Shown here: positions 1 to 8,493 of the stretch, one piece after another
Layout of the letters: each line of letters starts with the position of its first letter
Position numbering within the stretch: the stretch's first letter is position 1
Origin: Longimicrobium terrae
Lineage (GTDB): Bacteria; Gemmatimonadota; Gemmatimonadetes; Longimicrobiales; Longimicrobiaceae
NCBI RefSeq assembly: GCF_014202995.1
Contig: NZ_JACHIA010000019.1
Coordinates: 54,601 to 118,600, forward strand
Reading direction: 5' to 3'
DNA length: 64,000 nt
The notes under the pieces: model-generated
What the model was told of the DNA's origin: nothing
Database searches by the model: none
Seen by the model: only the letters and a program-made list of their open reading frames with translations
Program-made: the position numbers and the translations under genes

Positions 1-1
1 C

Positions 2-139
2 CCCAGCGGCACGTCGCGGGGAATGCGCGCCCACTACCAGGGCGCCCACGAGGACGGCAGCCTGCGGGGCGGGCTCGTCACCTGGACGGCCGCCGGGTCG
101 AACACCAGTTTCAGCGGCACGTGGGTGGCAGGCTGGTAG
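2..139 (+). CDS. C-terminal end of an unidentified protein (partial)
   Basis: Reading frame 2 is open from the window edge to a TAG at 137-139 and gives 45 residues ending in SFSGTWVAGW. The Gly/Ser/Thr/Trp-rich end resembles the last strands of a beta-rich secreted or surface domain. The gene begins outside the window, so no family can be named. It lies about 160 bp upstream of the lipoprotein gene on the same strand. The opposite-strand frame across this stretch has no recognisable content. The call rests only on the open frame and plausible composition. Confidence 0.4.
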   Translation, partial: PSGTSRGMRAHYQGAHEDGSLRGGLVTWTAAGSNTSFSGTWVAGW

Positions 140-298
140 CCCGCGATGGAGCGGCACACCAGCGGGGGAGCGTCCGGGCGGGCGCTCCCCCGCTCCGCAT
201 CCGGCGTCCACCGCGTACACGCGGCCCGCAGCAGCTTGCTGCATCCTCGCTCGGCCCGGTATCTTTCCCCGCTTCTGCTCACGCGCTCCAAGGTGCGA

Positions 299-865
299 AT
301 GTCTTCCCTTCTCCGCCGGTCCCTTCCGCTCGCCGCCGTGCTCGCGCTCGCCGCGGGCGCGTTCGCCGGGTGCGCCGCGCGCGACCCGGTGATGCTGGAA
401 GACGCGTTCGACGGGGAGAACGGGGGAAGACCGGCGCTGATGTACGCGGGGTTCTCCAACTGGGTGGTGGAAGGCGGGACGGTGGACCTGATCGGCGCCC
501 GCTCGGAGTGGGACTTCATCCCGGGGAACGGGCTGTACGTGGACCTGGACGGCGACCGGCCTGACGGCGTGACCTTCAAGCCCGGCGTGCTGGCGAGCCG
601 TGACGAGTTCGCGCTGCAGCCCGGCGTTTATGAGCTGACGTTCCGCGTGGCCGGCTCGCAGCGCGGCGACCGCAACACCGTGGTGGTTACGCTCGGCTCC
701 GTGTTCCGCCGGTCCATCACGCTGGAAAGCGGCGACCGGTTCGGGTATTCCGTTCACCGCATCGTGGTGCGGCGGGCCCAGAAGGCGCGGCTGCGCTTTG
801 ACAACGCCGGCGCGGACGGGTACGGCCTGCTGCTGGACGACGTTCGCCTGGCCCGGGTACGCTGA
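299..865 (+). CDS. predicted lipoprotein, surface-polysaccharide locus
   Basis: 188 aa. The ATG at 299 is chosen because it begins a classic lipoprotein signal: RR, a hydrophobic stretch, then the lipobox FAGC with Cys near residue 25. A longer in-frame extension upstream would bury the signal. The mature part is beta-rich, with repeated Asp/Gly turns, and ends in a segment (RLRFDNAGADGYGLLLDDV) typical of jelly-roll, carbohydrate-binding-like domains. No catalytic motif is visible and no family was firmly recognised. Its stop is one base before the GTG of the glycosyltransferase, so it is probably the first gene of a four-gene operon. An envelope role, perhaps glycan binding, is inference from that context. 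Confidence 0.7.
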   Translation: MSSLLRRSLPLAAVLALAAGAFAGCAARDPVMLEDAFDGENGGRPALMYAGFSNWVVEGGTVDLIGARSEWDFIPGNGLYVDLDGDRPDGVTFKPGVLASRDEFALQPGVYELTFRVAGSQRGDRNTVVVTLGSVFRRSITLESGDRFGYSVHRIVVRRAQKARLRFDNAGADGYGLLLDDVRLARVR

Positions 866-866
866 C

Positions 867-1997
867 GTGCTGCGCGTTCTGCACATCATCTACGACGATC
901 CCGCGAACCCCTGGGTGGCCGGCGGCGGCGCGGTGCGCGTGCTGGAGCTGTACCGGCACCTGGCGGACCGCGTGGACGTCACCGTGGCCACCGGCAACTA
1001 CCCCGGCGCGCGGGATGAGACGATCGGCGGCGTGCGCTACGTCCGCCTGGGCGCCCCCGGCCCGTACGCGTACAGCCGCCTGACGTACGCGCGCGCCGCC
1101 AACGCCCTGCTGCGGAGCGCGGCGTACGACGCGGCGGTGTTCGACTTCAGCACCTACACCCCGGTGTTCGTGCCGACGGACCGTCCGGCGGGGATCACCG
1201 TGCACCACGTGAGCGGGCCCACGGCGCGCGCGCGCTGGGGCCCGGTGCTGGCGCCCGCCATCGGCCGGCTGGAGCGGATGATGATCCGCCGCGCGGCCCG
1301 GCTTTCCGCCACCTCGCTGGCCACGCGCGACCTGCTGCGCGCGCTGGCGCCCGGCGTACCCATCGACATGGTGTACGCCGGCGTCCCCGACGAGCTGTTC
1401 ACCCTGCCGCGCGCGCCGGAGGAGTACCTGCTGTACTTCGGCCGGCTGGACGTATTCCAGAAGGGGCTCGATACGCTGCTGGAGGCCGTTGCCCTCCTCG
1501 CGCGCGAGCGCCCCGGGCTGGAGCTGCGCATCGCCGGGCGCGGCAAGGACGCCGAGCGCGTGGCGGCGATGTCGCGCGCGCTGGGGATCGACGGCAACAT
1601 CCGCATGCTGGGCGCCGTCTCCGAGCAGGAGCGGCAGGCGCTGTTCGCCGGAGCCGCCGTGCAGCTGATGCCGTCGCGCTTTGAGGGCTTCGGCATGGTG
1701 GCGGCGGAGGCGATGGCGGCGGGCGTGCCCCTGGTGGCCGCCGCCGCGGGCTCCCTTCCCGAAGTGGTGGATGCGCCCCGCGGGGGATTGACCGTTCCCG
1801 CCGGGGACGCCGCCGCGCTCGCCGAAGCGACCGCGCGCCTGCTGGACGACCGCGCCGAGCGCGCCCGACTGTCCCGTTCCGCCCGCGTGTCGGCGGAACG
1901 CTTTCGCTGGGCCGCCGTGGCGGCGGACCACCTTGCGTTTCTGCACCGCATCGCCGAGGGGCGCACCGCGCCCCCTTCCCCCTCCGCACGGCCATGA
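867..1997 (+). CDS. glycosyltransferase family 4
   Basis: 376 aa with a GT-B fold layout. The N-terminal half begins VLRVLHIIYDD and has the GGGAVRVLELYRHL acceptor-side glycine loop. The C-terminal half carries LLYFGRLDVFQKGLDTLLEA (start of the nucleotide-sugar domain), and the GT4 signature FEGFGMVAAEAMAAG with the paired acidic residues of the E-x7-E motif near residue 272. The GTG start at 867 lies one base after the lipoprotein stop; earlier codons in frame overlap that gene. The stop overlaps the next start (ATGA). It should transfer a sugar from a nucleotide donor at the inner face of the membrane; the sugar and acceptor cannot be read from the sequence. Confidence 0.88.
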   Translation: MLRVLHIIYDDPANPWVAGGGAVRVLELYRHLADRVDVTVATGNYPGARDETIGGVRYVRLGAPGPYAYSRLTYARAANALLRSAAYDAAVFDFSTYTPVFVPTDRPAGITVHHVSGPTARARWGPVLAPAIGRLERMMIRRAARLSATSLATRDLLRALAPGVPIDMVYAGVPDELFTLPRAPEEYLLYFGRLDVFQKGLDTLLEAVALLARERPGLELRIAGRGKDAERVAAMSRALGIDGNIRMLGAVSEQERQALFAGAAVQLMPSRFEGFGMVAAEAMAAGVPLVAAAAGSLPEVVDAPRGGLTVPAGDAAALAEATARLLDDRAERARLSRSARVSAERFRWAAVAADHLAFLHRIAEGRTAPPSPSARP

Positions 1998-4432
1998 CCA
2001 AGACCGCTCCCCCGCCCCGCCGCCCGTCGTCGCTGGCGGCCACCGTCGCCGACCATGAACCGGCGCCGGGCGCCGCGATCGCGGCCGGGGCGTACTTCGC
2101 GCTGGCGCTCATCTACTTTCTTCCGGCCATGCTGCCGGGGCGCCACATCTACGGCACCGACTACCTGAACGCCGGCTACTTCTTCTACGAGTTCGTGGAG
2201 CGGAGCATGTCGTCGGGCCACCTGCCCGGCTGGGTGCCGCAGGTGTACGGCGGCGTGCCGCACTTCGCCAACCCGGGAAGCACCTATTACCCGGTGCTGT
2301 ACCTGTCGGAGCTGATCGCCCCCGTGCGCATGCTGCTTCCCCTCCTCTTCTGGGTGCAGTTCGGCCTGGCGGGATGGGGAATGTACCTGCTGGGGCGGGA
2401 GATGAAGTGCCGCCCGTGGGTGGCGTTCGTGGTGGGGTTCGCCTTTCAGTGGACCGGCATCCTGACCTCGTGGGTGTACGCGGGGCACGACGGGCGCATC
2501 ATCGTCGCGTCGCTGGCGCCCATGCTCTTCTTCTGCCTGCACCGCGGCATCCGCACGGGCCGCGTGGCGCCGTTCGTTGCGGCCGCGCTGACGGTGTCGT
2601 GCGCGCTGCTCTCGTTCCAGATCCAGAACGCGTGGTACCTGCTGCTGGGCGCCGCGCTGTGGGCGCTGTTCCTTCTCATCCACCTGGGCGTGCACCGCGA
2701 CCGGCCGCGCCTGGCGAAGACGGTGGGGATGGGGATCGCCGCGGTGGCGTTCGGCTTCGTGGCGGCCTCGGTGGACTTTCTTCCCTTCCAGGAGTACGTG
2801 GGCCAGTCGCCGCGCGGCATGAGCGGCGGGCGCGGCTACGAGTACTCGACGTCGTTCTCCATGCCGCTGCGCGCGGTGGCGGGGCTGGCGGCGCCGGAGC
2901 AGGTGGGCGCCAACGTGCAGAACCCGGCGGGCGAGTACATCCTTCCCGTCTACCGCGGCGAGAACGCGTTCCGCCTGCACACGGAGTACGTGGGCGCGCT
3001 GGTGCTGCTGCTGTTCGCGGCGGGGATCGTGTATGCGCGGCGCAACCGGTACTGGCTCTTCTTCGCGGGGCTGGGGCTGTTCGCGCTGACGCTGTCGCTG
3101 GGCGGCAATACGCCGCTGTATTACCTGTACTACAACGTTCTCCCCGGGCTCAAGCGGTTCCGCGCGCCGGACCTGGCGTACTACGTCCTCGCATTTTCGC
3201 TCATCAGCATGGCGGCGGTGACGCTGGAGCGGCTGGCGGAGGAGCGTGCCGAGCGGGCCGCGCGGCGGATCGGGACGGAGACGAAGGACAATCGTCTGCT
3301 GATCGCCATCGGCGCGGTGGTGGGGATCGCGGTGCTGGCGGCGATGACGTTCGGCGCGGGATCGGCGGCCATGGCGGAAGGCACGAGCTCGCTGACCCCG
3401 TCGCAGGGGTGGATGCGCTTCGCGTTCTTCGCCGCGCTGACGGGCGGCGCGCTGCTGGCGTGGTGGGCGCGGTCCATCAACACCATCGTGGTGATGGCGC
3501 TGCTGTCGCTGATCACCGTGGCGGACCTGTGGGTGATGGGCAAGAAGTTCATGCAGACGGTGGACGGGCCGGAATCGATGTACGCGGAGGATGAGATCGC
3601 CGCGTTCTTCCGCACGCAGAAGGAGCGCGAAGGGCCGTTCCGCGTCTTTCCCATCCCCGGGCAGAGCGCGTGGCCGCAGGCGGCGGACTACCCCATGTCG
3701 TTCGGCATCGACCAGATCGGCGGCGAGCACGGCAACCAGCTGCAGCGCTACAACGAGTTCGCGGGGCCGGGCGAGCGGACGTACGTGGACTTCCACAACC
3801 TGTTCCGCGACCCGCGCTTTCTGGCGGCCGCCAACGCGCGCTACCTGGTGGCCTCGGTGGAGTTCAACGATCCCATGCTGCGCGAGGCGTACCGCGGGCA
3901 GAACGCGCTGGTGTACGAGAACCTGTCCGCCCTGCCCCGCGCGTACCTGGCGCAGCAGGTGGTGACCAGCGCACCGGGCAAGTCCATCGACGCCATGAAG
4001 AACCCGTCGTGGGACCCGCGCACGCAGGTGGTGGTGGAGGGCGGCGCCCCGGCGCTGGCCACCACGCCGCTGCAGGGGACGGCGCGCGTGACCACGTATG
4101 AGCCGGACCGCGTCGTCGTGCAGACCACCAGCAGCCGCCCGGCGATGATGGTGCTGGCGGACAACTGGTACGCGGACTGGCACGCCACGGTGAACGGGCG
4201 CCCGGAGCCGGTGCGCATCGCCAACCACACCTTCCGCGGCGTGGTGGTGCCCCAGGGCAGCGCGACGGTGGAGTTCGTGTTCCGCCCGGCCAGGCTGTAC
4301 ACGGGCTTCCGCATCACCCTGGCGTGCTTTGCCCTGCTGGCGCTGTACGGCGTGTACTATCTGGCGACGACGCTGCGCCGGCGCCGCACGCCGGTGACGG
4401 TGATGGACGACGCCGCGACCGGGCCCGCATGA
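1994..4432 (+). CDS. YfhO-family polytopic membrane protein
   Basis: 812 aa. A long hydrophobic N-terminal part (about residues 25-500) contains roughly a dozen transmembrane helices broken by extracytoplasmic loops with GTDYLNAGYFFYEF and GVPHFANPGSTYYP. These are typical of GT-C-like YfhO proteins, in which an acidic residue in the first loop is expected to be catalytic. A soluble region of about 250 aa follows. The end (LADNWYADWHATVNG... then one more helix) is the usual YfhO C-terminus. In Firmicutes, YfhO members help glycosylate teichoic acids; here the substrate is unknown. The ATG overlaps the GT4 stop by four bases and the gene overlaps the next one the same way, so the three are probably co-translated. 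Confidence 0.82.
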   Translation: MTKTAPPPRRPSSLAATVADHEPAPGAAIAAGAYFALALIYFLPAMLPGRHIYGTDYLNAGYFFYEFVERSMSSGHLPGWVPQVYGGVPHFANPGSTYYPVLYLSELIAPVRMLLPLLFWVQFGLAGWGMYLLGREMKCRPWVAFVVGFAFQWTGILTSWVYAGHDGRIIVASLAPMLFFCLHRGIRTGRVAPFVAAALTVSCALLSFQIQNAWYLLLGAALWALFLLIHLGVHRDRPRLAKTVGMGIAAVAFGFVAASVDFLPFQEYVGQSPRGMSGGRGYEYSTSFSMPLRAVAGLAAPEQVGANVQNPAGEYILPVYRGENAFRLHTEYVGALVLLLFAAGIVYARRNRYWLFFAGLGLFALTLSLGGNTPLYYLYYNVLPGLKRFRAPDLAYYVLAFSLISMAAVTLERLAEERAERAARRIGTETKDNRLLIAIGAVVGIAVLAAMTFGAGSAAMAEGTSSLTPSQGWMRFAFFAALTGGALLAWWARSINTIVVMALLSLITVADLWVMGKKFMQTVDGPESMYAEDEIAAFFRTQKEREGPFRVFPIPGQSAWPQAADYPMSFGIDQIGGEHGNQLQRYNEFAGPGERTYVDFHNLFRDPRFLAAANARYLVASVEFNDPMLREAYRGQNALVYENLSALPRAYLAQQVVTSAPGKSIDAMKNPSWDPRTQVVVEGGAPALATTPLQGTARVTTYEPDRVVVQTTSSRPAMMVLADNWYADWHATVNGRPEPVRIANHTFRGVVVPQGSATVEFVFRPARLYTGFRITLACFALLALYGVYYLATTLRRRRTPVTVMDDAATGPA

Positions 4433-5388
4433 CGCGAAAGCAGGCGGTGCGCCGGACGGTCGGCGCGCTGCTGATCGCGGCGACGGGATGGTACCTGGTT
4501 CACACCATCACCTCGCACTGGGCGGAGATGCGCCGCTTTGACTGGCGCGTCTCGCCGGGGCTGCTGGCCGCCAGCGTGGGGCTGCACGTGCTGGTGCTGG
4601 CGTTCGGGGTGCTGGTGTGGAGCCGCGTGCTGCGCCACTTCGACCATCCGCCGGTTCCGCACGGGTCGCTGCAGCGCATCTGGTTTCTTTCCAACCTTGC
4701 CCGGTACGTACCGGGCAAGGTCTTTCAGTTCGTGGCGGTGGCGCAGCTGAGCCGTGCGGCGGGGCTTTCCGGCGCGGTGCTGCTGACCTCCATGCTGGTG
4801 CACACGGGGATCACGCTGATGGCGTCGATCGTCGTGGCATCGTGGACGCTCACGGGCGGCGTGTTCCGCGGGATCGATCCGCGGTGGACGGGGGTGGCGG
4901 CGACGGTGGCGGCGCTGGTTTCGGTGCACCCCGGCCTGCTGAACCGCGTGCTGACGGCCATCCCCAAGCTGCTGGGGCGCGACGTGATCCGGTGGAACGG
5001 CACGTGGATGCAGGGCGTGGGGCTGCTGCTGCTGGCGGTGGCGAACTGGGCGTTCTACGGGGTGGCGTACCACCTGTTCGTGGCGGCGCTGGCGCCGGTG
5101 CCCTGGTCGCTGCTGCCGCAGATGGCGGGGGTGAACGCGCTGTCGTTCTTTGCGGGATACTGGTCGCCGCTGCCGGGCGGCGGCGGGCTGCGCGAGGCGT
5201 CGATGACGCTGTTTCTGCGGCCGTACCTGCCGGATGGCGTGGGCGCGGTGCTTTCGCTCGCGGCGCGGCTGTGGACCATCGCCGCGGAACTGATCGGCGG
5301 AGGCGCGGCGCTGCTGCTGGCCCGCGCCACCCTGCGCCCGGTGGATGGCGGCGCGACGGAAGAGGTGCCCGTCCCCCCTGCCCTGTAA
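4429..5388 (+). CDS. flippase-like membrane protein (LPG synthase TM / UPF0104 family)
   Basis: 319 aa, about eight transmembrane helices. The motif FLSNLARYVPGKVFQFVAV near residues 85-105 is the hallmark of the lysylphosphatidylglycerol-synthase transmembrane family, and NALSFFAGYWSPLPGGGGLREA is its second conserved block. There is no C-terminal aminoacyl-transfer domain, so this is the membrane half only, which in many genomes sits beside glycosyltransferases and probably moves lipid-linked material. The ATG at 4429 overlaps the previous stop (ATGA). Last gene of the operon; repeat-rich DNA follows. Confidence 0.82.
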   Translation: MTRKQAVRRTVGALLIAATGWYLVHTITSHWAEMRRFDWRVSPGLLAASVGLHVLVLAFGVLVWSRVLRHFDHPPVPHGSLQRIWFLSNLARYVPGKVFQFVAVAQLSRAAGLSGAVLLTSMLVHTGITLMASIVVASWTLTGGVFRGIDPRWTGVAATVAALVSVHPGLLNRVLTAIPKLLGRDVIRWNGTWMQGVGLLLLAVANWAFYGVAYHLFVAALAPVPWSLLPQMAGVNALSFFAGYWSPLPGGGGLREASMTLFLRPYLPDGVGAVLSLAARLWTIAAELIGGGAALLLARATLRPVDGGATEEVPVPPAL

Positions 5389-6083
5389 CCGCACGGAGGG
5401 CCTCGCGGGGAGGCCGGACGGCGGGGCTGCACGGCGAGGCTCCGCGGCGAAGCTCCGTGGCGTCGGACGCATCCGACCGACGACTCCGCGCTGATGCTTC
5501 CGCACGCGCCTTTCCCGTACTTTGCCTGAAAGGCGTCATCCTGAGGGAGCGCGCGCCGGGCTCTCCGATGGGCCGGATCATGGGCGACCGAAGGATCTGG
5601 TCTGCGCCGAGCCAACGTCGCGTGACGCACGCGACCCGCCGTTCCCTCGCGGCGCTCCGTGCCGCTGCCGCCCGGAGTCAAGCGTGGCGAAGAGTAGATC
5701 CTTCGGCCCGCGAGGGTTGGCGCATGGGCCGGTCCTGCGCGCTCGGGCCTCAGGATGACATGGTGTGGGGCGCGTCTGACCGCTGTCGTGATCTGATGCG
5801 GCACAATGATGCGCCGTGACTTGATGCGGCACCATGCGATCTGCGCATCGCGTGATCCCCCGCCACACCATGTCATCCTGAGGGAGCATGCGCCGTGCTT
5901 TCCGGCGCGCCGAAGCATGCGCGACCGAAGGATCTGGCCTGCGCCGAGCCAACGTCGCGTGACGCACGCGACCGGCCGTTCCCTCGCGGCGCTCCGTGCC
6001 GCTGCCGCGCCCGGAGTCAGGCGTGGCGAAGAGCAGATCCTTCGGCCCGCGACGACCGGCGCATGTGCGAGCCGGGTGCGCTT
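5389..6083. repeat. non-coding region with two ~230-bp direct repeats (family A)
   Basis: No gene is seen. Two near-identical copies lie at about 5535-5762 and 5872-6098. Each begins GTCATCCTGAGGGAGC, contains CGAAGGATCTGG and GCCGAGCCAACGTCGCGTGACGCACGCGACC, then AGATCCTTCGGCCCGCGA, and ends GGGCCTCAGGATGAC. Each copy is therefore flanked by inverted arms (CATCCTGAG / CTCAGGATG and CGAAGGATCT / AGATCCTTCG). Further members are near 49.3, 58.9 and 63.7 kb. Confidence 0.85.
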
Positions 6084-6264
6084 GGGCCTCAGGATGACGC
6101 CTGCGGGCGGGGGCGTTCGGTGAGGAACGTAGTCTCAGCGGGCCTCAGGATGACGCCTGCGGGCGGGGGCGTCCGGTGAGGAACGTATCTCAGCGGGCCT
6201 CAGGATGACGCCTGCGGGCGGGGGCGTCCGGTGAGGAACATAGTCTCAGCGGGCCTCAGGATGG
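6084..6264 (+). repeat. tandem array, 56-bp period
   Basis: Three full units start at 6084, 6140 and 6195, and a truncated fourth at 6251, giving spacings of 56, 55 and 56 bp. The unit opens GGGCCTCAGGATGACGCCTG, runs through GCGGGCGGGGGCGT and ends GTGAGGAACGTAGTCTCAGC with few differences. The first 14 bases are the end of the family A element, so the array looks like local amplification of its 3' terminus. There are no unique spacers, so it is not a CRISPR. Confidence 0.9.
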
Positions 6265-6444
6265 CGATTCCGGGCGGCGGGGACGCCCTGGCTCCGTTGC
6301 GGCGGAATCCGGCTGTCCCGCGGGGGAGCCGCATCAACCGCCTTCTTTACCGCCGCCCGAATCGCCTACCCATGGCGCGTTCCGCGACGGTCCGGTTACA
6401 TTCGTGGTTTGCCTGAATCAGAACGGACGAGGACTGGAACGGAC

Positions 6445-6933
6445 ATGCTGGACGACCTCAAGAACAAGCTCGGCGAAGAAATCGAGCGCCTGACGCACGA
6501 GCTGCAGGTGATCATCCCCGAGGCGATCAAGAAGGCCGTGGAGCACGGCGACCTTCGCGAAAACTCGGAGTACAAGAGCGCCCTCGAGCGCCAGCAGTTC
6601 ATCTCGGCCCGCCTCAATCACCTCACGCAGCGCGCCGGCGAACTGTCCAAGATCGACCTGTCGCAGATTCCGGTCGACCGCGTGGGCTTCGGGTCGCGCG
6701 TGCGCGTGGTGGACATGCGCACCAAGGAAGAGGAAACCTACACGCTGGCCTTTGGCGATTTCATCGACAAGGACAACCTGGACAGCGGGCAGATTTCCAT
6801 GGCCTCGGCGCTGGGACAGCAGCTGATGGGCAAGCAGAAGGGCGACAAGGTCAGCATCCAGCTGCCGCGCGGCGAGCGCAAGCTGCACATCAAGGAAGTG
6901 GTTACGCTTTCCCAGATGGTGGAAAAGAGCTGA
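6445..6933 (+). CDS. greA: transcription elongation factor GreA
   Basis: 162 aa, close to the usual 158. The N-terminal coiled coil (MLDDLKNKLGEEIERLTHEL through GDLRENSEYKSALERQQFI) contains the acidic tip region that enters the RNA polymerase secondary channel. The C-terminal FKBP-like half ends with MGKQKGDKVSIQLPRGERKLHIKEV. GreA rescues backtracked polymerase by stimulating transcript cleavage. The ATG at 6445 is preferred over an earlier TTG in frame because it matches the family start and has GAGGA about 11 bases upstream. It is monocistronic, ending at a strong hairpin. Confidence 0.95.
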   Translation: MLDDLKNKLGEEIERLTHELQVIIPEAIKKAVEHGDLRENSEYKSALERQQFISARLNHLTQRAGELSKIDLSQIPVDRVGFGSRVRVVDMRTKEEETYTLAFGDFIDKDNLDSGQISMASALGQQLMGKQKGDKVSIQLPRGERKLHIKEVVTLSQMVEKS

Positions 6934-6960
6934 ACCGCCCCTCATCCGCCCATGACGGAA

Positions 6961-6995
6961 AGAGCCCCGGACCTCCATGCGAGGTCCGGGGCTCT
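6961..6995. terminator. bidirectional hairpin between greA and the convergent lipoprotein gene
   Basis: A perfect 15-bp stem (6961-6975 with 6981-6995, arms AGAGCCCCGGACCTC / GAGGTCCGGGGCTCT) and a 5-base loop sit between two convergent genes. There is no long U tract; on the plus strand TGCATTCC follows. Confidence 0.75.
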
Positions 6996-7015
6996 CTGCA
7001 TTCCGTGGAGGACCG

Positions 7016-7504
7016 TCAGCGCAGGACGGTGAGGCCGCTGTAGCTGTACTGCGTGCCCGCGTCGTTGGCCAGCGTGCCGATGATGGCCGTCGTGGGATAC
7101 CCGTGCGTGGCGTCAAACGTGGCCTGCGCCGGCGTGCCTTCGCGCAGTGCACTGCCGAGCTGCGTGAACATGGCGTCGATGGATGGCCGCCAATCCCACT
7201 CCTCGCGGGGGGCGTCGGCGCCGGTTTCCGTCACCTTTACCGACGTGACCACGCCGTTGCGCACTTCGATGTCCACCGGCTCGCGGCCGCGGCAGAAGCA
7301 GGAGCGCTCCACGTGAACGCGGTAGCTGGTGATGTTGGCGGCGCGCCAGCGGGCGCGAGCCTGGTCCAGCGACGACTGGGTGGCCGCGGGAACCACGCCC
7401 GGCTCGGCGGCGGTGCCGGGTTCAGCGCCGGTGCCGGGCTGCATGGCGGGCGTGCAGGCCGCCAGCGAACAAGCGATCAGGAACAGCGATGCGCGATGGA
7501 TCAT
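7016..7504 (-). CDS. DUF6174-like lipoprotein
   Basis: 162 aa. The signal peptide ends in the lipobox SLAAC (Cys17). A short Pro/Gly/Thr linker is followed by a domain opening LDQARARWRAANITSYRVHVERSCFC, with RGREPVDIEVRNGVVTSV and later SIDAMFTQL and ATHGYPTTAI. This pattern of W...SY...C(F)C...V..G.V and ...GYP..I matches the DUF6174 family as I remember it. The function of the family is unknown. Monocistronic, ending at the shared hairpin with greA. Confidence 0.7.
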   Translation of the reverse strand: MIHRASLFLIACSLAACTPAMQPGTGAEPGTAAEPGVVPAATQSSLDQARARWRAANITSYRVHVERSCFCRGREPVDIEVRNGVVTSVKVTETGADAPREEWDWRPSIDAMFTQLGSALREGTPAQATFDATHGYPTTAIIGTLANDAGTQYSYSGLTVLR

Positions 7505-7600
7505 GGGTCTCTGGATGGGGAAAACGATCGTGTGTACGTCGCCGGTGTAACGCGCGAGAGCCGTGCCCGCTGACAGCCGCCGCTCATCGCCCCCGCCGGA

Positions 7601-8107
7601 TCAGCCGTGGCCGATCAGTTCAATGACGCGGGCGATGACGTCTTCCGTATCGGTGATGACGACGGCGTTGGCCGCCTCGCTCGCCATCACGGCGCCGCGA
7701 TCGCTGAGCATGGGCGTTACGACGCGCGCGACGTCCGCCGCGGGGATGTAGCGGATGCGGATGGCGCGGCTCACCAGTGGCGCCACGGCTTCGGAGGCGG
7801 CGATCTGCGCGGCGGGGTCCACGCGCAGCATGCCCGGGGCGATCTCGCGCACGTCGTAGCCGTACGCGCGCAGCAGCGTGCGCATGGCCGTATCCCACGG
7901 CTGGTTGCGCACCTCCGCCGTAATCCTTCCCGTCACGCCCGATCCCACGATCACCGAGTTGCCGCTGAACTCGGCGAACGCGCGAACGACGTCGTGCGCC
8001 TCGGCCTCGCGGAACGAGACGCTGATGCGCCGCGCGGCGGACTGTGACGCCGCGGGCGAGGCCAGCAGTGGAACCGCGAGCGTGATGGCGAGCAGGAGTC
8101 GACGCAT
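7601..8107 (-). CDS. stand-alone secretin/TonB N-terminal (STN) domain protein
   Basis: 168 aa with a cleavable signal peptide (LLASPAASQSA). Residues about 27-95 form an STN domain (ISVSFREAEAHDVVRAFAEFSGNSVIVGSGVTGRITAEV then the WDTAMRTLLRAYGYDV block). Residues about 110-166 look like a secretin N1 domain (IRYIPAADVARVVTPML... GAVMASEAANAVVITDT). In PilQ/GspD these periplasmic domains precede the outer-membrane channel, which is absent here; the protein ends at the N-domain. It may be a periplasmic partner for another secretin or a remnant. It is divergent from the gene at 8494. Confidence 0.75.
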   Translation of the reverse strand: MRRLLLAITLAVPLLASPAASQSAARRISVSFREAEAHDVVRAFAEFSGNSVIVGSGVTGRITAEVRNQPWDTAMRTLLRAYGYDVREIAPGMLRVDPAAQIAASEAVAPLVSRAIRIRYIPAADVARVVTPMLSDRGAVMASEAANAVVITDTEDVIARVIELIGHG

Positions 8108-8490
8108 GGATGCCGGTCCGGACTGCGGGGAGCGGGCGAGTGACGGATCTCAATCTAACACAACGGCTTGCGTACAACATCCATCAAAACGCACGGCGAC
8201 GCATCAGCCGATCAACCCTCTCATCCCTCTTCAAGGGAACCCCGGCGCCCCTCTGCTGCTCGAGACCCGAGCCGCCCTCTGCCCTGCTCCGTCCCCCGCG
8301 ACCTCCGCGACCTCGCGCGCAGCGCCCCCGCAGTTTACCGCGCATGCCCACGAGTGGAAGCGCGAGGTCGGCGCTGATTTCTGCGTCATGCCGTGCCGGA
8401 ACGTGCCTTGCACTCCACCGCGCCCGACGAGCGCCCGCGGAGGGCGCCGCGGCCGGTGACGAGCAGGCCCGCAACTCCCGACAGGAGCGC
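8108..8490. other. divergent intergenic region
   Basis: 383 bases between divergent genes. It contains a family F repeat core (CCCCCGCGACCTCCGCGACCTCGC near 8300) that also appears around 26.0-26.2 and 49.13 kb. No coding frame with recognisable content and no clear promoter motifs were found. Confidence 0.5.
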
Positions 8491-8493
8491 ATG

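Noticed and set aside
1154..4228. Very long open frame on the minus strand across the GT4 and YfhO genes (also 46559-49057 and 56548-58977)
   Set aside because: These are antisense shadows typical of 70% GC DNA: Arg/His/Gly/Pro-rich, no domains, opposite well-supported genes.
6084..6264. CRISPR array
   Set aside because: The units are contiguous and alike over their whole length; there are no unique spacers and no cas genes.
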